5,222 nt of DNA, from the NCBI GenBank assembly GCA_946538795.1, contig CAMNGY010000145.1, positions 1-5,222 of the forward strand, in the 5' to 3' direction. A program made the position numbers and the translations under genes. Positions 4,909 to 5,222 of the stretch are shown here, piece by piece. The stretch comes from an uncultured Treponema sp. GTDB lineage: Bacteria; Spirochaetota; Spirochaetia; Treponematales; Treponemataceae. How positions within the stretch are numbered: the first letter of the stretch is position 1; each line of letters opens with the position of its first letter. The notes under the pieces were generated by a model, which saw nothing but the letters and a program-made list of their open reading frames with translations, was not told the DNA's origin and did not search any database.

Positions 4909-5222
4909 ATGAACGAACTTTCACTTTTCAACAACTTCTTCGATGACGTGCTTCCGGCCATGCCGGACTTCACCTTCACCCGCACGAACAGCCTTCCCAA
5001 GGTTGACGTGAAGGAGACAAAGGATTCCTACGATATGTACATGGACCTGCCCGGAATGGACGAGAACGACGTGAACGTGGAGCTTGACCACAACGTCCTC
5101 AAGATTTCCTCCGTCCGCACGGAGAATAAGGAGGACAAGGGCGACAAGAACGAGAAGGAGAGCAAGTACCTTATCCGCGAGCGGCGGATGACCAGCTTCA
5201 GCCGCAGCTTCACCCTGCCCGA
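4909..5222 (+). CDS. Hsp20/alpha-crystallin small heat-shock protein, 3'-truncated
   Basis: The first 104 codons of a small heat-shock protein are present and the frame runs off the right edge. ATG 4909 is chosen because GGAGG (4898-4902) lies six bases upstream; an ATG at 4904 is followed almost at once by a stop. A short N-terminal arm rich in Phe/Leu/Asn (MNELSLFNNFFDDVLP) leads into the alpha-crystallin domain from about residue 30: PKVDVKET, then YDMYMDLPGMDENDVNVEL, then LKISS, a charged Lys/Glu/Asp loop (about 71-85), and LIRERRMTSFSRSFTLP at the edge. The characteristic dLPG and RSF.LP elements are both seen. Small heat-shock proteins are ATP-independent holdases that oligomerise and keep unfolding proteins soluble in the cytoplasm. 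It is a separate unit behind its own sigma-54 promoter. The C-terminal I-x-I motif would lie outside the window. Confidence 0.93.
   Translation, partial: MNELSLFNNFFDDVLPAMPDFTFTRTNSLPKVDVKETKDSYDMYMDLPGMDENDVNVELDHNVLKISSVRTENKEDKGDKNEKESKYLIRERRMTSFSRSFTLP

Overview
The window looks like a chromosomal segment from a bacterium, most likely a spirochaete of the Treponema type. That assignment rests only on the general look of the Hsp20 start at the right edge and on strong AGGAG/GGAGG ribosome sites, so it is tentative. All convincing genes read left to right. Base composition changes sharply near position 900. The first gene is AT-rich with A/T-ending codons (AAA, ATT, TTT), while everything from 907 onward is GC-rich with strongly G/C-ending codons. 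Those codons also produce many long false antisense ORFs.

Layout. (1) 2-757: the 3' part of a gene for a single-pass membrane protein. It has a Gly/Thr/Ser hexapeptide repeat, a KKKK stop-transfer motif, one membrane helix, a Ser-rich linker and an unrecognised exported C-terminal domain. (2) 758-906: a spacer with a perfect 6-3-6 inverted repeat and a 22-codon leader-like ORF that overlaps the next start. (3) 907-4732: a compact three-gene cassette. It encodes a Ser/Thr-kinase-like protein with a C-terminal zinc ribbon and a possible FHA-like tail, a TerY-like von Willebrand A (vWA) protein with a complete MIDAS, and a PP2C phosphatase fused to Sel1-like repeats. A hairpin followed by a U-rich tract lies between kinase and vWA. 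The vWA stop and PP2C start overlap by one base. (4) 4733-4908: a terminator-like GC-rich region with a T tract, then a textbook sigma-54 promoter (TTGGCAC-N5-TTGCT) and a short 5' UTR. (5) 4909 to the end: the 5' part of an Hsp20/alpha-crystallin small heat-shock gene.

How it may work. The kinase, vWA protein and PP2C phosphatase match the gene content of the TerY-P triad, described in comparative genomics of tellurite-resistance (Ter) stress systems and discussed as a candidate defence module. The kinase and phosphatase would set the phosphorylation state of a shared target, the vWA protein would act as a metal-dependent adaptor, and the Sel1 repeats would recruit partners. The unusual points are the Sel1 fusion, a low-complexity insertion inside the phosphatase domain before its last metal-binding motif, the kinase tail, and the possible membrane partner upstream. 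The hsp20 gene appears to be a separate, sigma-54-driven unit.
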